A DNA stretch of 50,156 nucleotides from an archaeon (GTDB lineage: Archaea; Thermoplasmatota; Thermoplasmata; JAJSAE01): positions 1 through 50,156 of the forward strand of contig JAJSAE010000069.1 in NCBI GenBank assembly GCA_024281315.1, read 5' to 3'. The position numbers and the translations under genes were made by a program. Shown here one piece after another: positions 10,701-19,401 of this stretch (position 1 is the stretch's first letter; every line of letters begins with the position of its first letter). Below the pieces are notes generated by a model. It did not search any database, had not been told where the DNA came from, and saw only the letters and a list, made by a program, of their open reading frames with translations.

Positions 10701-13700
10701 ACCTGACGGTGGAATGGTATCTGGATGTCTATGTCCGGGATGCCGGCGGAGTGGCGCTTCCGGGAGCATGGGTCAATCTCACAGACAGACAGGGCAACTA
10801 CATCCCTGCCGGAACAACCGACGCTTCCGGGCATCTGGGTCCGCTTGTTCTTGTGGAATATGTCCAGAACTGGACAGAAAAGGATTACTACGCCCCATAC
10901 AATGTATACGCTGACGACGGGACTAACTACGGCTCGGAACCCGCACTGCTCGATACCTCCATGAGCGTTTACATCACCGTCGGCCTTCAGTATGTTCATA
11001 ATATCGAGCAGGACACATGGTATCCGGGGATACAGCCTGCCGTAATCATGGCCAACCCCGGAGAGCACCTGGAGGTCTATGGAGGAACGCACAACGAGAG
11101 CGCTCTCGTGGACAAAGAGGTGCACATAGCAGGCGTCGGTTCACCCCTGCCGGTCGTTAACGGGAACGGGGCCGGGCCGGCATTCTATATCGATGCGGAA
11201 GGCGTGGAGATAAGCGACCTGAACATTACGAACACCGGAGCGGCGGCCAATGAGTACGGAATCTATGCCGACACGGGCGGATTCGACATACATGACAACC
11301 TGTTTCACACCCAGAATTCCGGGGTCTATGTGGACATATATCACTACAACGAGGGCTCGATGAGTATCGGAGACATGAGCATATATAACAACAGGATGGA
11401 AGGAAACGGAATATATTTTAACCGCATCCAGTTCGACCACCCTCTGAGGGATTCCACAATCACCGTGGGGCAGATTGCCATAGACAACAACTGGATAAAC
11501 ACCACATTCGGCAGCGGTATCGAAATAGATATTGAATACACACAATACCTCTATGGCAGTACGTCTGTGGATATGGCAGGTATCGTAGCAACGGGAAACC
11601 ATATCAACAGTTCTTCGGAGTCGTTCTATCTCTATATGGACTCTGTCGGGTATTATATGTACGACACCTCCTCTTTCGCTTTCGGCGACATCGACATCAG
11701 CAACAACGATTTCATATCCGAGAATTCGGATGTCATCTATATCGATATCGGCGATAGCGGCTATTATATGTACAACTACAGCAGCTGGTCGCTAGGCACC
11801 GTGAACATCGCTGACAATACCATTGTTGCTAGAGGTCCATGGTCATCTGGCGTTGAGACCTATATTTATGACTGCGCTGAAGAAATGTACGGAAATTCCT
11901 TCGCCACCTTCGGCCCATGGAACATCCTCCGGAACGACATCACCGCCAGATATGGAGTATACACCGGACCGGAGTACTGCGGCTATGATATGTATGATAA
12001 TGCGGAACTGGTTTTCCATGACTGGAACATAATGTACAACAACATCGATGTCACCGGGACAGGGCTGGAATTTGACTATTATGACATTGGTGAGGAGATG
12101 TACGACAACAGCAGGGTAAGCGGCGGAAACAACAGGATAATGTACAACACGGTAACTGCGGAGGCCAACGAGGCCTACTATCTTTACTACGACTACATCG
12201 GATACGACATGTACGACAGCAGTTATGTTTCCGTCGGCTGGACGAACACCTCTTATAACACATTCCATTCGAACACAAGTTATGGAATGTATGTAGAGAT
12301 ATACAATCTCGGAGCATACATGGAAGGCAGCAGTCAGGCACACATCGGAGACTTCCTCTTTAACGACAATGATGTTCTGTCGAACACGAGTTATGGCATA
12401 TATTTCTATGGATGGTATGAGAACGGATATTATAACAGTGGAAACAGCTATGTTGAGTTCGGCGATGTGCTGGTGAACGACAACCGGATAACAACTAATG
12501 AGAGCACGGGGAGTTATGGAATATATCTTGAGGACTGGTACGACAACGGGGCATACCTGATGGACTTCGCAACCGTCGTATTGGGAAACTTCGAGGTCAA
12601 CAACAACACCATAAATTCCGGAAGCAATGGGATATATGTGGGCAGTTGGTATGGTTGGGGATACTATCTTTCCTATGATTTCAACTCGGGGACGCCGCAG
12701 CCTGCTTCCTGTCATGTCTCTGTAGGCCATATGCAGTTCAACGGCAACATAATAAACTCCTCGGGCGACGGGATTTATATCTACTACTTCGAAGAGATGG
12801 GCGAAGAGATGTACGGCTCCTCCACTTTCACCATGAAGAACTTTGAAGTGCGCGGGAACACCATGAATACACAGGGTTATGGAATCTATGCATATTATAT
12901 GGGGTACTTTGGATATGACCTGTATGATCAATCCGCAGTTACCATAGGTGATTTCCTCTTCAATGACAATATCATATACTCCGGGGATACGGGAATATAT
13001 ATCTCTTACTTTACTGACATAGCAGAGGAAATGTACGAATACTCCCAGTTCGGTATGGGCAACTTCGAGATGTGCCACAACACGGTCAATTCCTCGAGCT
13101 CTGACGGCCTCTATCCCGATGAGATAGAATACCTCGCTTACAATATGTACGACAACTCCCGTGCCACATTCGGCGACTTCCTGTTCAACTGGAATACGGT
13201 GACCAACGCTTCCGGCTATGCCTTCTACTCCGACTACATAGACTATCTAGCCTATGAAATGTATGACAACTCCATAGCGGTCTTCGGAAACTTTGAGTTC
13301 AACAACAACATAATGCACTCCACGGAGGCCGGAGTCTATGTCTATAACGAATACTGGGGCTACTCCATGTACGACTCCTCACAGGCATATTTTGGCCATA
13401 CACAGATGAACGACAATACTGTGAACACCACCGGAAATTCGCCTTGGGTCGTGGGTATAGAGATGGATTCGATGTATGAATTCGCCTATGAGATGTATGA
13501 TAACTCCTATTTCGAGATGGGTAATGTGGAGATATGCAGGAACACCGTGAAGACCAACACTTCCGGCAGCGGCAATGGCATAGAGGCGGACATATATAAC
13601 ATAGGATATAATATGTATGACAGCAGCCGTGCCGTCTTCCATGACTTCTTGTTCAACGACAATAATATAAGCGCTGGCGGCGAGGGCATATATTTCGAAG

Positions 13701-16700
13701 ATTTCTCTTATATCGCATACTACATGTACGACTATTCCAGTTTCAGCATGGGGGATGTGGACATGAACGACAACATCATAAGCGCCGGCGGCGATGGCAT
13801 ATATTTCGTGCCATACGAGGTAGGTGCATACATGTACTACGGTTCATCTGCCAGTATCGGAAGCAACCACATAATCAACAATAACATCACATCTGTGAAT
13901 GACTACGGGATATATTCGTGGTGGTGGTATGATTTCGGATACGAACTCTATGAGAATGCCCATCTGGAGGTCGGTAGCTCCATAATTACCAACAACACGG
14001 TATCGGCGGATGTGGATTCCGCTATCTGCACCGGCCCTTACGAGGCAGGATACGATGTTTATGACTCATCATCGGTGGTCTTCGGCAACTACATTGTTTC
14101 GAACAATACGGCCTTCTCGAACCAGAGCATGGGAATAGTGTTCTATAATTATGAAGTGGGACTTTATCTTTATGACGGCTCGTACTCCTACTCCAATAGC
14201 AGCGTGACAGTAGGGGATATCGAGATAGAGGGCAACGATGTAACGGCCCCGCAGGACACGGGTATATATTTCTATTCCGGGGATGTGGGGTATGATGTGG
14301 AATATGATTCCCGGGTAATAACAGGTGACACATCCATCAGGAACAATGCCGTAGATGCGTACGACGGGCTTTACCTTGAGGTGGACCGCATGGGATATGG
14401 AATCTACGATGATGCCGTGGCGAGCCTTGGAAGCCTTGATGCCGGAAATAACACGATAAACGCCAACACCTCCGGTGGATACGGTCTATACCTGAGGATG
14501 TATCGGGTGGCATACAACCTGTACAACGACGGCCGCTTCACGGCGGGCGATGTTTATCTGCACGACAACACCGTACTGGGATCTGGCACCGGAATGTATA
14601 TTGGGTACGCAGATTGCGGAGCAACTTACAATAATGCATACGGAGAGATTCCCGGCACCCATGCCTACAACAATGACATCACCGCATCTGACTGGGGGCT
14701 GCGCCTTGTCGGGTCCCGGAACCCGTACGCATACACGGGCGGAACACAGGTCTGGGGGCCGGTCAAGATATACGATTCGACCATCAATTCCGGCAACGGA
14801 ACATATATTTATTCGGATGCGGCCAGTACAAAGCCGGATGTCCGGATAAACGATGTCACATTCACCAAGACCGGAGCTTCAGGTCCCGGCAACGGAATCG
14901 CCGCATGGAACGGGGCCGCGACATTCGAAGGGTGCAGTTTCAGCGGATACTCACAGGGCATATATGCCAACGGCACGGACCTGACCGTTGGAAGCAGCAG
15001 TTTCAGCGGAGTGACCGGATGGGACATAAACATGACCGATGCGGCCCATGTGTTCATGGTGGACGACACCTTTAACAAGGCAAATGTTCTCTTCCAGGAT
15101 AATGCATCCATACTGGACATAGGCTGGTACATCACAATCAATGTGATAACACAGACAGGAAACGGAGTGCCTTATGCGGATGTCACCTATACATCCAATG
15201 TCTCCGCTCCTACCGTCTTTACAAAGAGTCTTGTAACCGATGGAAACGGGCAATACCTCGATATGCTGAGAGAATACAGACAGAATATAACGGGAATTAT
15301 AGAGCAGTATAACAATTACAACATGACAGGGACCAAGGCCGGCCTCACCGGATGGCTGGTTCCCGACCCGACGCCCATAGATGCGAGCAAGAATGTTTAC
15401 ATCGTTCTTACGGATACTGACCCGCCGATTCTTGGCGCAGATACATCCGATACCGCGGGAACGACGGGAGATCCGTTCACATTCCGCGTTGATGCCACGG
15501 ATACTATCGGGATGGACTATGTGACCGTTTATTACAGATACGGAAGCAGTGGCGCATATACCAGTGCAGTTATGAGCAGTAGCGACAATATCAGCTGGGT
15601 ACATACCATGAGTCTGCCCTCCAACTTCATCGGGAACATGGAGTACTACTTCATCGCAACGGACCTTGCGGGCAATACAGACACATCTGGAACAGTAGCG
15701 GTACCTATAACTGACAATGATGCGCCGTACGGGCTTGTCGATAACTCACCAGCGGTTGCATACGGCCCGACATATGAGTTCAACATGACCATAAGCGATA
15801 ATATCGATGTTACTTCCGTAACCGTAACATACTGGTTTGATTCCGAGAATCACACCACCACCCCGATGAACGGCGCAGGACCCTGGACTTACACAATAGA
15901 CCTGAACTGCTCGTGGAACAGCACCCTTCACTACTACTTCACCGCAAGCGATGCGGCAGGAAATGTCTTTACCGGCCCCACAACTGATGTACCGGTGAAT
16001 GATAACGAAGCGCCTGTGATTACCGCGGACAATTCCGATACTGCTGCGACAACCGGCGATGAGTTCCATTTCAGTGTGGACGCAACGGACAACTTCGAAA
16101 TCGGCTCCGTTACGGTAATATACTGGTTCGGAAACGGAACACATTCCAGCACGATATTGACCGGCTCGGGAACATACGCCGGAAGTATAGTTATTGATAG
16201 CGGCTCCATCGACACCCTACACTACTACTTCAATGTCACAGATGCAGCGGGAAACTATGTTATCAGTGATACCGTAGATGTTAATGTCGTGGATAACGAC
16301 CTGCCGGTAATCGCAGACATGACTGTGGGTAACCCTGTGAAGGGAAATAACTTCATAATCCTCGGAGAGGTGACCGACAATGTGGGCGTTTCCGGTGTTT
16401 ATCTGGAGTACTGGTTCGATGATGGAATACACGCCAATGAATCCATGCTGGGTGTCGGCGACATCTGGATATTCTCCGTAAGCATGCCGAAGGATGCGGT
16501 GCAACTGCATTATATCTTCCATGCGGGCGACGGAACGGGATGGAACTCAAGCTCTGAAACAATACTGGACACACAGGAGCCCATAGATAACGAGGCCCCC
16601 GTGGTGGTGGACTCCACGACAGCCGTACCGATAACAGACAGGGACTTCACATTCTCGGCTGCAGCTAGCGACAATGTAGGTGTTGCCGGAGTTTATGTCG

Positions 16701-17848
16701 AGTACTGGTTCGACAGCGGAGACCACAGCAATATATCAATGACAGAAGCGGATGCACACTGGGAATTCACCATGAGCGTTCCAGCAGATGTCACGGAACT
16801 GCACTATGTCTTCCACGCCGTCGATACATCCGACAACTGGGCCAGCACGGCAGAGGCAGCGCTCACCGTCGAGGCAACGGCCAGCGACAACGAACCGCCT
16901 GCAATAACGGACAGCACCACAGGAGTGCCCCTGAGCGGAATGGCATTTACATTCTCGGCCGATGTGACCGATAATATCGGTGTTGCCGGAGTTTATGTCG
17001 AGTACTGGTTCGACAGCGGAGACCACAGCAATATATCAATGGCAAACACAGGTAGCGAATGGGAGTACAGCATGATTGTGCCGGCGGAGGTAAGCAGGCT
17101 CCACTACATCCTTTCGGCCAGAGATACCTCCGGTAACTGGAACTCCCTTGCGGAGAAGGAACTCAATGTGCCAGCCCTGATAATCGATACCGAAGACCCG
17201 GTAATCGTATCCATACATACAAGCGAAAGTGCAACGGAAGGGGCGGACTTCTCCTTCACCGTAACTGCCACGGATAATGTTGGTGTGGGAACTGTCTATG
17301 TGGTCTACTGGACCGATGAAAATGAGCAGGCCATGGCTCTTCTGACCGGTGAAAACGGCACATACTCCGGCACCATCGCAGTACCTCAGGGCTCGCAACT
17401 GCACTTCTATCCCGTTGTAAAGGACCTTGTAGGCAACACGGCGCAGGGCAACCAGACCGACATGGACATCACGCCGGCCAGCGGCGGCGGAACCATCGCA
17501 CCGTCAAGCCTAGGGGGAACGAACCTGCTCCTGATAGCCATAATCGTTATCCTCCTTCTGATGGTCATCTACCTAGCGGCCACAAGGAACAAGGGCGGAA
17601 AGGGCGGCACTCCCAAAGCAGCAGTAGAGGAAGCACAGGAAGTTGAGGAACCTAAAGAGGAGGCCGTGGATGAAATGGAAGCGCCGGCACCTGAAAACAC
17701 AGAAGCATCTGAAATGACTGAAGAAAACTCGGAGCCAGAGCAGGCAGAAGCACAGGAAGAGGCAGGAGAAACATCAGGTGAGAGCGCGGAGACCGAAGGA
17801 GTGCCGGAAGAGGAAAAGGGCGAGGTTCTGGACCTCGCTGACTTCTGA
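7748..17848 (+). CDS. Giant (3366 aa) secreted, membrane-anchored parallel beta-helix surface protein with FBA-like and LamG inserts, Tyr-rich repeat array, Ig-like repeats, C-terminal TM and acidic tail
   Basis: N-terminal signal peptide (KKGVAVLLVLLMVSSGFFVIV), NosD/PbH1-type NNxxxxxxxGIY repeats, LamG motif, seven DNEAPVI-type repeats, TM NLLLIAIIVILLLMVIYLAA followed by E-rich tail; GGAGTGAG SD. Confidence 0.95.
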   Translation: MNGKNDGLKKGVAVLLVLLMVSSGFFVIVTDSAAAKSSDMSGTANPADMGPVQEKTGTNSGSDSATSTGSDVNSNAAGNGAGQATVPNDAGGRGPREKNTAQKDVKTQAAHPQVTKTGMDTNTKRSNERRTSENRETVNTAENPVYAASVSGNPAPPISSSWKIGTISDVTAGSGAQPAAVGPVVVVYDMDTNKTYASIQDAINNATSGDHLIIRGMALENISVDGKTIQIVNSSFDLIGDISVRNGGSLLVDPSWVNMSGNWYIDAGAINVTDNTIVQFNNSFDGEFGIQVNSTGTLIIQNGSKIQSNGTAQYWFHVLPGASLFINDSVVKNCGWNDSDPGPMIQASGLYVHNGTFTENGAGLILFDVDGAIVENSTFYNNFMGGIGLIDGADGNYIANNSFDGAEGIHMEGSRNNVISGNQMSNTTYGIYNQMSNTTYGTYNSYSPSNLLQNPGAETGDLSGWTIDANGGAGWNVVDGGGRDSRYCFVTSYDWDIKHQEIDLLAAGYTPAFLDSSPDITASEWFYSRVDQTGMYELKVELRNATHAVIASWDTGVKDALPRTTWILENHTFAGYPTGVRYVYFEDRGKDTSYWSNWYGARMDDASLTIKGYDRNIIEGNTISGPGYGIYLDGVSYSTISNNSITSYSGIYMNNSDNNTLYNNDITFGNNKYANLVAYWKMDESQWTGVWGEARDSSGNGHNGYARNGANTNASGYYGRAGDFDGVNDWVYISDGGNALDLTGDMTVEAWINARSFGWYDGIVSKYQSWGANGFTLRLSPVAPYNTIDFCGRTGTIPLNANEWYHVVGVMQGGTANIYVNGVLDTSGAPAYTRVANWNPVSIGGDYVYSGGRYFDGLIDDVRIFNSALSPEEINQTYNSEFAYGIYMKDSADNNISFNPSISDISGYGDAAIYLDNSSPTISYANMDNSLQGLVCVNGASPLMVSSQILGNVVDDVYVNGNSHPILLNTTFNKDQGYVIDSSSNLTVEWYLDVYVRDAGGVALPGAWVNLTDRQGNYIPAGTTDASGHLGPLVLVEYVQNWTEKDYYAPYNVYADDGTNYGSEPALLDTSMSVYITVGLQYVHNIEQDTWYPGIQPAVIMANPGEHLEVYGGTHNESALVDKEVHIAGVGSPLPVVNGNGAGPAFYIDAEGVEISDLNITNTGAAANEYGIYADTGGFDIHDNLFHTQNSGVYVDIYHYNEGSMSIGDMSIYNNRMEGNGIYFNRIQFDHPLRDSTITVGQIAIDNNWINTTFGSGIEIDIEYTQYLYGSTSVDMAGIVATGNHINSSSESFYLYMDSVGYYMYDTSSFAFGDIDISNNDFISENSDVIYIDIGDSGYYMYNYSSWSLGTVNIADNTIVARGPWSSGVETYIYDCAEEMYGNSFATFGPWNILRNDITARYGVYTGPEYCGYDMYDNAELVFHDWNIMYNNIDVTGTGLEFDYYDIGEEMYDNSRVSGGNNRIMYNTVTAEANEAYYLYYDYIGYDMYDSSYVSVGWTNTSYNTFHSNTSYGMYVEIYNLGAYMEGSSQAHIGDFLFNDNDVLSNTSYGIYFYGWYENGYYNSGNSYVEFGDVLVNDNRITTNESTGSYGIYLEDWYDNGAYLMDFATVVLGNFEVNNNTINSGSNGIYVGSWYGWGYYLSYDFNSGTPQPASCHVSVGHMQFNGNIINSSGDGIYIYYFEEMGEEMYGSSTFTMKNFEVRGNTMNTQGYGIYAYYMGYFGYDLYDQSAVTIGDFLFNDNIIYSGDTGIYISYFTDIAEEMYEYSQFGMGNFEMCHNTVNSSSSDGLYPDEIEYLAYNMYDNSRATFGDFLFNWNTVTNASGYAFYSDYIDYLAYEMYDNSIAVFGNFEFNNNIMHSTEAGVYVYNEYWGYSMYDSSQAYFGHTQMNDNTVNTTGNSPWVVGIEMDSMYEFAYEMYDNSYFEMGNVEICRNTVKTNTSGSGNGIEADIYNIGYNMYDSSRAVFHDFLFNDNNISAGGEGIYFEDFSYIAYYMYDYSSFSMGDVDMNDNIISAGGDGIYFVPYEVGAYMYYGSSASIGSNHIINNNITSVNDYGIYSWWWYDFGYELYENAHLEVGSSIITNNTVSADVDSAICTGPYEAGYDVYDSSSVVFGNYIVSNNTAFSNQSMGIVFYNYEVGLYLYDGSYSYSNSSVTVGDIEIEGNDVTAPQDTGIYFYSGDVGYDVEYDSRVITGDTSIRNNAVDAYDGLYLEVDRMGYGIYDDAVASLGSLDAGNNTINANTSGGYGLYLRMYRVAYNLYNDGRFTAGDVYLHDNTVLGSGTGMYIGYADCGATYNNAYGEIPGTHAYNNDITASDWGLRLVGSRNPYAYTGGTQVWGPVKIYDSTINSGNGTYIYSDAASTKPDVRINDVTFTKTGASGPGNGIAAWNGAATFEGCSFSGYSQGIYANGTDLTVGSSSFSGVTGWDINMTDAAHVFMVDDTFNKANVLFQDNASILDIGWYITINVITQTGNGVPYADVTYTSNVSAPTVFTKSLVTDGNGQYLDMLREYRQNITGIIEQYNNYNMTGTKAGLTGWLVPDPTPIDASKNVYIVLTDTDPPILGADTSDTAGTTGDPFTFRVDATDTIGMDYVTVYYRYGSSGAYTSAVMSSSDNISWVHTMSLPSNFIGNMEYYFIATDLAGNTDTSGTVAVPITDNDAPYGLVDNSPAVAYGPTYEFNMTISDNIDVTSVTVTYWFDSENHTTTPMNGAGPWTYTIDLNCSWNSTLHYYFTASDAAGNVFTGPTTDVPVNDNEAPVITADNSDTAATTGDEFHFSVDATDNFEIGSVTVIYWFGNGTHSSTILTGSGTYAGSIVIDSGSIDTLHYYFNVTDAAGNYVISDTVDVNVVDNDLPVIADMTVGNPVKGNNFIILGEVTDNVGVSGVYLEYWFDDGIHANESMLGVGDIWIFSVSMPKDAVQLHYIFHAGDGTGWNSSSETILDTQEPIDNEAPVVVDSTTAVPITDRDFTFSAAASDNVGVAGVYVEYWFDSGDHSNISMTEADAHWEFTMSVPADVTELHYVFHAVDTSDNWASTAEAALTVEATASDNEPPAITDSTTGVPLSGMAFTFSADVTDNIGVAGVYVEYWFDSGDHSNISMANTGSEWEYSMIVPAEVSRLHYILSARDTSGNWNSLAEKELNVPALIIDTEDPVIVSIHTSESATEGADFSFTVTATDNVGVGTVYVVYWTDENEQAMALLTGENGTYSGTIAVPQGSQLHFYPVVKDLVGNTAQGNQTDMDITPASGGGTIAPSSLGGTNLLLIAIIVILLLMVIYLAATRNKGGKGGTPKAAVEEAQEVEEPKEEAVDEMEAPAPENTEASEMTEENSEPEQAEAQEEAGETSGESAETEGVPEEEKGEVLDLADF
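9011..9076 (+). repeat. 33-bp tandem duplication (NQMSNTTYGIY / NQMSNTTYGTY)
   Basis: 9011-9043 and 9044-9076 nearly identical with few substitutions. Confidence 0.9.
9095..9577 (+). other. F-box-associated (FBA)-like domain within the giant surface protein
   Basis: NLLQNPGAETGDLSGW...CFVTSYDWDIKHQEIDLLAAGYTPAFLD...EWFYSRVDQTGMYELKVEL...HTFAGYPTGVRYVYFEDRGKDTSYWSNWYGARMDDASL matches remembered FBA consensus end to end. Confidence 0.8.
9767..10390 (+). other. LamG/concanavalin A-like domain within the giant surface protein
   Basis: LVAYWKMDE...DSSGNGHNG...GRAGDFDGVNDWVYI...MTVEAWINA...WYHVVGVMQGGTANIYVNGVLD...FDGLIDDVRIFNSALSPEEI. Confidence 0.9.
11340..14800 (+). repeat. About 31 tandem, diverged ~37-aa (~111 bp) Tyr/Asp/Asn-rich protein repeats
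   Basis: Recurrent GYxMYDNSxxxFGDFxFNDNxIxSxxxGIYxxY unit; MYD-to-MYD spacing counted at 35-39 aa for several adjacent units. Confidence 0.9.
15400..17480 (+). repeat. Seven tandem ~90-100 aa Ig-like/cadherin-like repeats in the giant protein
   Basis: Each begins DN(E/D)xPxI and carries (A/V)TDNxGVxxVYVxYW; seven units visible. Confidence 0.85.
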
Positions 17849-17905
17849 AAGCAACCCAAAAACCCTTTTTATTTCTTCTATTTTTTTATCTCTCTTGTGG
17901 TAGCA
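17848..17905 (+). terminator. Possible pyrimidine-rich transcription terminator
   Basis: ccctttttatttcttctatttttttatctctctt immediately after the stop codon. Confidence 0.4.
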
Positions 17906-18042
17906 AATGATAGAATGAACTGCACGGAATGCCGGAAAGAGGCGGGAGAAGGCTGGCGAGCGGAAGATAGGAAACGCATAAAAAGCATGGACACATATTG
18001 GCCTCATCGAACAGATGTGTAGAAAAGAGGACGGTGAATGAT

Positions 18043-18555
18043 GTGAAAAGAGATTTTGTCGGGACAGACCCGAAGAATACGCTGAAACTGATGCCGCTTC
18101 CCGTGGTGATAGTGAGCGCAAGAAAGGGAGGGGAAATAAACGGCATGACTGCAGCGTGGGTATCGCAGGTCTCGGCCGAGCCGCCGGTTATCATGGTGGC
18201 AATAAGGAGTGAGAGGTACACCTGGGAGATGATGAAGGACACTGAGAATTTCGGGATATCCGTTCTCGGAGAGGGGCAGGAGAAAATTGCGGGGCTCTTC
18301 GGCAGCGTCAGCGGGCGTAACAAAAACAAGTTCAAGGAGGGAAATATTGAACCGATCGTGTCCGATGACGGCCTACCGCTCATACCCGGTTCCGTTGCGG
18401 CCTTTGTCTGCCGAAAAACGGAGGTTGTTAGTATCGGAGACCATCTGGCGGTCTTCGGAGAGATTCTGAAGAGCTGGAAGGGGGAAGAAAAATACCCGCT
18501 GATCTGGTACGGGTGGAATATATCAAAACTGGGAAACGGCTCCCGCCCGGAGTGA
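18043..18555 (+). CDS. Flavin reductase-like (FMN-binding, DIM6/NTAB type) protein
   Basis: PLPVVIVSARKGGEINGMTAAWVSQVSAEPPVIMVAI...FGISVL; likely GTG start at 18043 behind GGTGA (ORF track TTG start 17998). Confidence 0.8.
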   Translation: MKRDFVGTDPKNTLKLMPLPVVIVSARKGGEINGMTAAWVSQVSAEPPVIMVAIRSERYTWEMMKDTENFGISVLGEGQEKIAGLFGSVSGRNKNKFKEGNIEPIVSDDGLPLIPGSVAAFVCRKTEVVSIGDHLAVFGEILKSWKGEEKYPLIWYGWNISKLGNGSRPE

Positions 18556-18714
18556 GAAACACCTTTTCCGCTTAATCGTGCGGATACCCGCATTTTTTCG
18601 TTTATAAGCGTTTTCGGCAGTGAAGGTTTTGGCTGCGGACCCACCCCTTTATTTCCTGTGGAGATTGTGTGAAGGAAGGGAAGGGACAAATAGTTCCGAC
18701 GCATTGGGGGTTAC

Positions 18715-19262
18715 ATGAACTGGAGAAAAGATTCGCATGGAATATTCGTGAAATTGGACAGAGGAGAGGAACTGTTTCCGTCTCTCGAAGAACTGGCGGA
18801 AAAAGAGCTTCATGGCGGGGGGTGATTGTCATGGCCATAGGAATGCTTAAGGATTCCGTCGTTGGTTACTACAACGGAAAAGAGTATGAGAAGAGGGTAT
18901 TTAAAAAGGGCCACGAACTACTCGGCCTGCACGGAAGCATACGGATTCTCAATAGCACGGGAGAAGGGGATCTGAAGGATGTGGAAAGATCTGGAGGGGG
19001 CGGACAGGCGAATATAAAGACGACGGAAGAGGGAGAGAAGAAAGAGAGAAGGATTGGCCTGCATATACACTGCATGATGGCTAATGACAGGCATGAGGTT
19101 GTGGGAGGGCATCTCTTCTCAGCCACCGTCGACCCGCTGGTTGAAATGTTTATAGTGCCTGCGGAAGAGGCGCATCTAACGGTTAAGTTTAACGAAAAGA
19201 CCGGACTGGATGAAATGAAGATAGAATCGAAAATGAGTGAATATCTGGAAAACAAAGAGTAG
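18715..19262 (+). CDS. PPC/DUF296 domain DNA-binding-like protein, frame interrupted at the G6 run 18817-18822
   Basis: Frame 1 from ATG 18715 gives MNWRKDSHGIFVKLDRGEELFPSLEELAEKELHGGG then TGA 18823; the other frame continues VIVMAIGMLKDSVVGYYNGKEYEKR...GGHLFSATVDPLVEMFI. Confidence 0.8.
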
Positions 19263-19401
19263 TCAATGGTATAAAAAAGGGGATGTAGAGTACGGAAATT
19301 ATTTCGTCAAAGTTTAAAGAGGAAAGGAAAACGGGGGAGACGAAAAAGGGAAAAGTGTCAAAAAGGAGAGAGTATAGAAAAAGGAAAGAAGGAAATAGGA
19401 T

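Noticed and set aside
11843-13078. 411-aa minus-strand ORF inside the surface protein gene
   Set aside because: Antisense mirror of the Tyr/Asp repeat array (VVHI/VVID repeats follow from the repeat codons).
9011-17041. CRISPR-like interpretation of regular repeats
   Set aside because: Repeats are in frame, diverged and coding; no short identical repeats with unique spacers.
17886-18704. 272-aa minus-strand ORF
   Set aside because: Antisense to the flavin reductase-like gene, which has recognisable motifs.
18669-18820. N-terminal part of the tracked 197-aa ORF (MKEGKGQIVPTHWGLHELEKRF...)
   Set aside because: Wrong frame; the conserved PPC N-terminus is in frame 18715.
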